DNA from: an uncultured Treponema sp.
GTDB lineage: Bacteria > Spirochaetota > Spirochaetia > Treponematales > Treponemataceae
Direction: 5' to 3'
DNA length: 16,258 bases
Assembly (NCBI GenBank): GCA_947165795.1
Contig: CAMVBP010000017.1
Location: 1 to 16,258 of the forward strand
The number at the start of each line of letters is the position of its first letter. Position 1 is the first letter of the stretch. The notes under the pieces were generated by a model, which had not been told where the DNA came from, searched no databases, and saw only the letters and a list, made by a program, of their open reading frames with translations. Shown piece after piece: positions 14,712-16,258 of this stretch. The position numbers and the translations under genes are program-made.

Positions 14712-15374
14712 ATGAAAATATATTCTTTCAGGTTACATTTTGCAATTTTTTTAATTGTTTTTTTCTTTTTTGTTCTGCCTCCCTGTTTTACTTTTTCAGT
14801 ATCATCAAGCTTCCTGAACTGGTCTTTTCCCGTTATAAACTGTGCTTATGCGGTTGCGGCACTCCTTATTTTTTATTTTTTTAATTCAGATAAGAAAAAA
14901 TCCTTCGTAATTTTCCCGTTTATTATAAGTATTTGTGCACTTTTATGTTTTTCCTTTATTTTTAAGGGAATTTCAATTTTTATTCAGAATTCATCTTTTT
15001 CCGAAAGTACGTTTTTCTTTGGTAAAAGCAGTCTTGAGGTTGAACGCCCCGGGACTTTTTTAACCTGGTTTTTCTGTATTTTAACATTTTTATTTTCTGC
15101 TTTTTTTGAAGAAGTTATTTACAGATTTTTCCTTCCCTTTTCGCTTATTACTTTTCTGGAAAAAAAATGGAATGGAAAAATAATTAAAATAATTACTGAA
15201 GTTTTAACAGCCTTATTATTTGCGGCTGCACATATTTATTTAGGCTTTTTAGCTTTTTTGAATGCGCTTTGTGCACACATAATTTTAAGGATATGCTATA
15301 AAAAATACGGTCTGATAATTCCTGTATTTCTTGCACATTTTGGTTATAACATCATTTCCCTTATACTTTTATAA
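14712..15374 (+). CDS. CPBP-family intramembrane metalloprotease
   Basis: A 220 aa integral membrane protein with about six segments and the three conserved motifs of the CPBP (Rce1/Abi) family: E-E-V-I-Y-R (133-138, EExxxR), F-A-A-A-H (170-174) and H-F-G-Y-N (209-213, HxxxN). Family members cleave prenylated proteins in eukaryotes, and in bacteria they include bacteriocin-immunity and maturation proteins. The substrate here is unknown and no bacteriocin gene is adjacent. The ATG at 14712 has no SD. The gene is divergent from the PilZ gene, and its last 31 bases overlap the convergent DUF4340-like gene. No terminator is seen after its stop. Confidence 0.88.
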   Translation: MKIYSFRLHFAIFLIVFFFFVLPPCFTFSVSSSFLNWSFPVINCAYAVAALLIFYFFNSDKKKSFVIFPFIISICALLCFSFIFKGISIFIQNSSFSESTFFFGKSSLEVERPGTFLTWFFCILTFLFSAFFEEVIYRFFLPFSLITFLEKKWNGKIIKIITEVLTALLFAAAHIYLGFLAFLNALCAHIILRICYKKYGLIIPVFLAHFGYNIISLILL

Positions 15375-16249
15375 GTCCACGCACTGATTTTATAATAAGC
15401 AGTATAATTTCCGTATTCTGCCTTGATGTTATAATAGCTTTCGCTTGAAGTTTCATAAACTGAAAAGTAAATTTCCTTTTTATTTCCAAGTACAATATAA
15501 CAGTTCAGTACGTTTTTATTTTCATCTTCATCAAAATTTTCTGCAAATCCGCCATGTCTTAATTCAAGCAGCTTTGCAGGAAAATCTTTTTTTAATAACG
15601 GAGCCTCGCCTTCATTGCAGTAAAAAGCCTGAACATCAGTTTCTTTTATTCCGTTTTTTAATTCTGCGGCTAAAGAAGAAATTATAAAAGGTTCACTCCA
15701 GAATTGAACTGAAGTTGTAATATAAGTGTCTAAGCCTGTATCAATTTCGTAAACGGCAGTATTTTTCCCGGACATTATGTAACGGCTGTTATTCGAAAAG
15801 TCATGTCCGCCAAAAATTATATCATAAAAATCTTTTGCCTTATCTGAATAATAATATCTGAGCGTTATTTCTGAACCGTCAGACAAAGAATAGTTAGTTT
15901 TTGAATTATTTTTGTCTGATATTTTGTACATATTACGAACTTTTGTTAATTCCGTTAGAAAATTATTTATTGTTTTTTCATCTGCAGGAATAGATTTTCC
16001 GGAATTATTTTCTGTAATTGTCCAGAAAGTTCCGTTATATTGAATCGAGAGAACATTATCGCCTTTTATGATGAATCTGGAAATTGAAGGCAGGTATTTT
16101 TCATTTACGAGTGCACTTTTTACACCGTTCTTTTTAGACATATCGGTAGTTCTGAGAAAAGAAAGAAAGTATGTAACTGTAAGAATGACTGTAATCAATA
16201 AAAAGATTTTATCTGTTTTATTTAAGCTTTTTAGTTTTGAAAAAGGCAA
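15344..16249 (-). CDS. DUF4340-like membrane-anchored protein (TTG start)
   Basis: A 301 aa protein with one N-terminal membrane segment (about 14-31) and a large extracytoplasmic part. The pattern I-S-R-F-I-I-K-G-D-N-V-L-S-I-Q-Y-N-G, then F-W-T-I, and later P-A-D-E-K-T-I-N-N-F-L-T-E-L, resembles DUF4340 proteins. These often accompany a GldG-like protein and an ABC-2 transporter; such partners, if present, lie beyond the right edge. I assign the family by pattern, not by search. Start is TTG at 16247-16249, with GAGGA (16254-16258) four bases upstream at the window edge, so the gene is complete. The 3' end overlaps the CPBP gene by 31 bases. Confidence 0.72.
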   Translation of the reverse strand: MPFSKLKSLNKTDKIFLLITVILTVTYFLSFLRTTDMSKKNGVKSALVNEKYLPSISRFIIKGDNVLSIQYNGTFWTITENNSGKSIPADEKTINNFLTELTKVRNMYKISDKNNSKTNYSLSDGSEITLRYYYSDKAKDFYDIIFGGHDFSNNSRYIMSGKNTAVYEIDTGLDTYITTSVQFWSEPFIISSLAAELKNGIKETDVQAFYCNEGEAPLLKKDFPAKLLELRHGGFAENFDEDENKNVLNCYIVLGNKKEIYFSVYETSSESYYNIKAEYGNYTAYYKISAWTYKSIREMML

Positions 16250-16253
16250 ATAA

Positions 16254-16258
16254 TCCTC
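16254..16258 (-). promoter_or_regulatory. Shine-Dalgarno supporting the TTG start of the DUF4340-like gene
   Basis: GAGGA on the minus strand, four bases before the TTG at 16247-16249. It may extend past the window edge. Confidence 0.55.

Noticed and set aside
15445..15687. Plus-strand ORF opposite the DUF4340-like gene
   Set aside because: Shadow of a convincing gene, with no SD or family features.
1..16258. tRNA, rRNA, CRISPR array, insertion sequence or prophage
   Set aside because: No clustered direct repeats, no transposase or integrase motif, and no tRNA-like or rRNA-like sequence was seen in reading both strands.

Overview
The window is AT-rich, densely packed bacterial DNA, and its gene content best fits a host-associated Treponema-like spirochaete. 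The evidence is the low GC content, a YcgR-like PilZ protein with an N-terminal membrane anchor, a DUF4340-type membrane protein, a FolC with a G-S-K-G-K-G-S P-loop, and several TTG start codons supported by strong Shine-Dalgarno sequences. The genus is inferred from protein character, not from a database match. No rRNA, tRNA, CRISPR array, insertion sequence, integrase or phage gene is visible. No gene-free stretch exceeds 200 bases.

Layout. (1) 69-1358 (+) is an exported protein of unknown function, closed by a hairpin and T-run at about 1391-1428. (2) 1429-5506 (-) is a four-gene ABC importer operon of the carbohydrate / glycerol-3-phosphate type (CUT1, Ugp/Mal-like). Its order is lipoprotein binding protein, ATPase, then two permeases, with tightly coupled junctions. 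Its promoter carries a perfect 9-bp-arm inverted repeat over the -35 box, and a second inverted repeat lies in the leader directly against the ribosome binding site. (3) 5703-7049 (+) is folC, whose well-formed promoter puts the transcript start almost on the ATG, suggesting a leaderless mRNA. (4) 7050-7174 is a short convergent gap with a large hairpin and T-run. (5) 7175-14667 (-) is an eight-gene cluster with gaps of 17 nt or less or overlaps. In transcription order it encodes a PilZ/YcgR-like c-di-GMP receptor, an exported helical-repeat protein, a ComEC lacking the metallo-beta-lactamase domain, RsmA/KsgA, YggS, a small exported or membrane protein, an RluD-type pseudouridine synthase with an S4 domain, and a second RluA-family synthase without S4. 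(6) 14712-15374 (+) is a CPBP-family membrane protease, divergent from the PilZ gene and overlapping by 31 bp at its 3' end with (7) 15344-16249 (-), a DUF4340-like membrane-anchored protein.

How the genes may work together. The ABC operon is a self-contained importer without an ATPase paralogue or catabolic gene, so its substrate cannot be read from context. The long minus-strand cluster joins ribosome maturation (RsmA and two pseudouridine synthases) to a PLP-homeostasis protein, a DNA-uptake-type channel fragment and a c-di-GMP receptor. Its compactness indicates co-transcription, but a shared function is not demonstrated.

Nothing here is clearly a new defence or mobile system. The points most worth a second look are the regulatory architecture at 5507-5706, the structured SD-less start of comEC, the truncated ComEC, and four TTG starts among fifteen genes.
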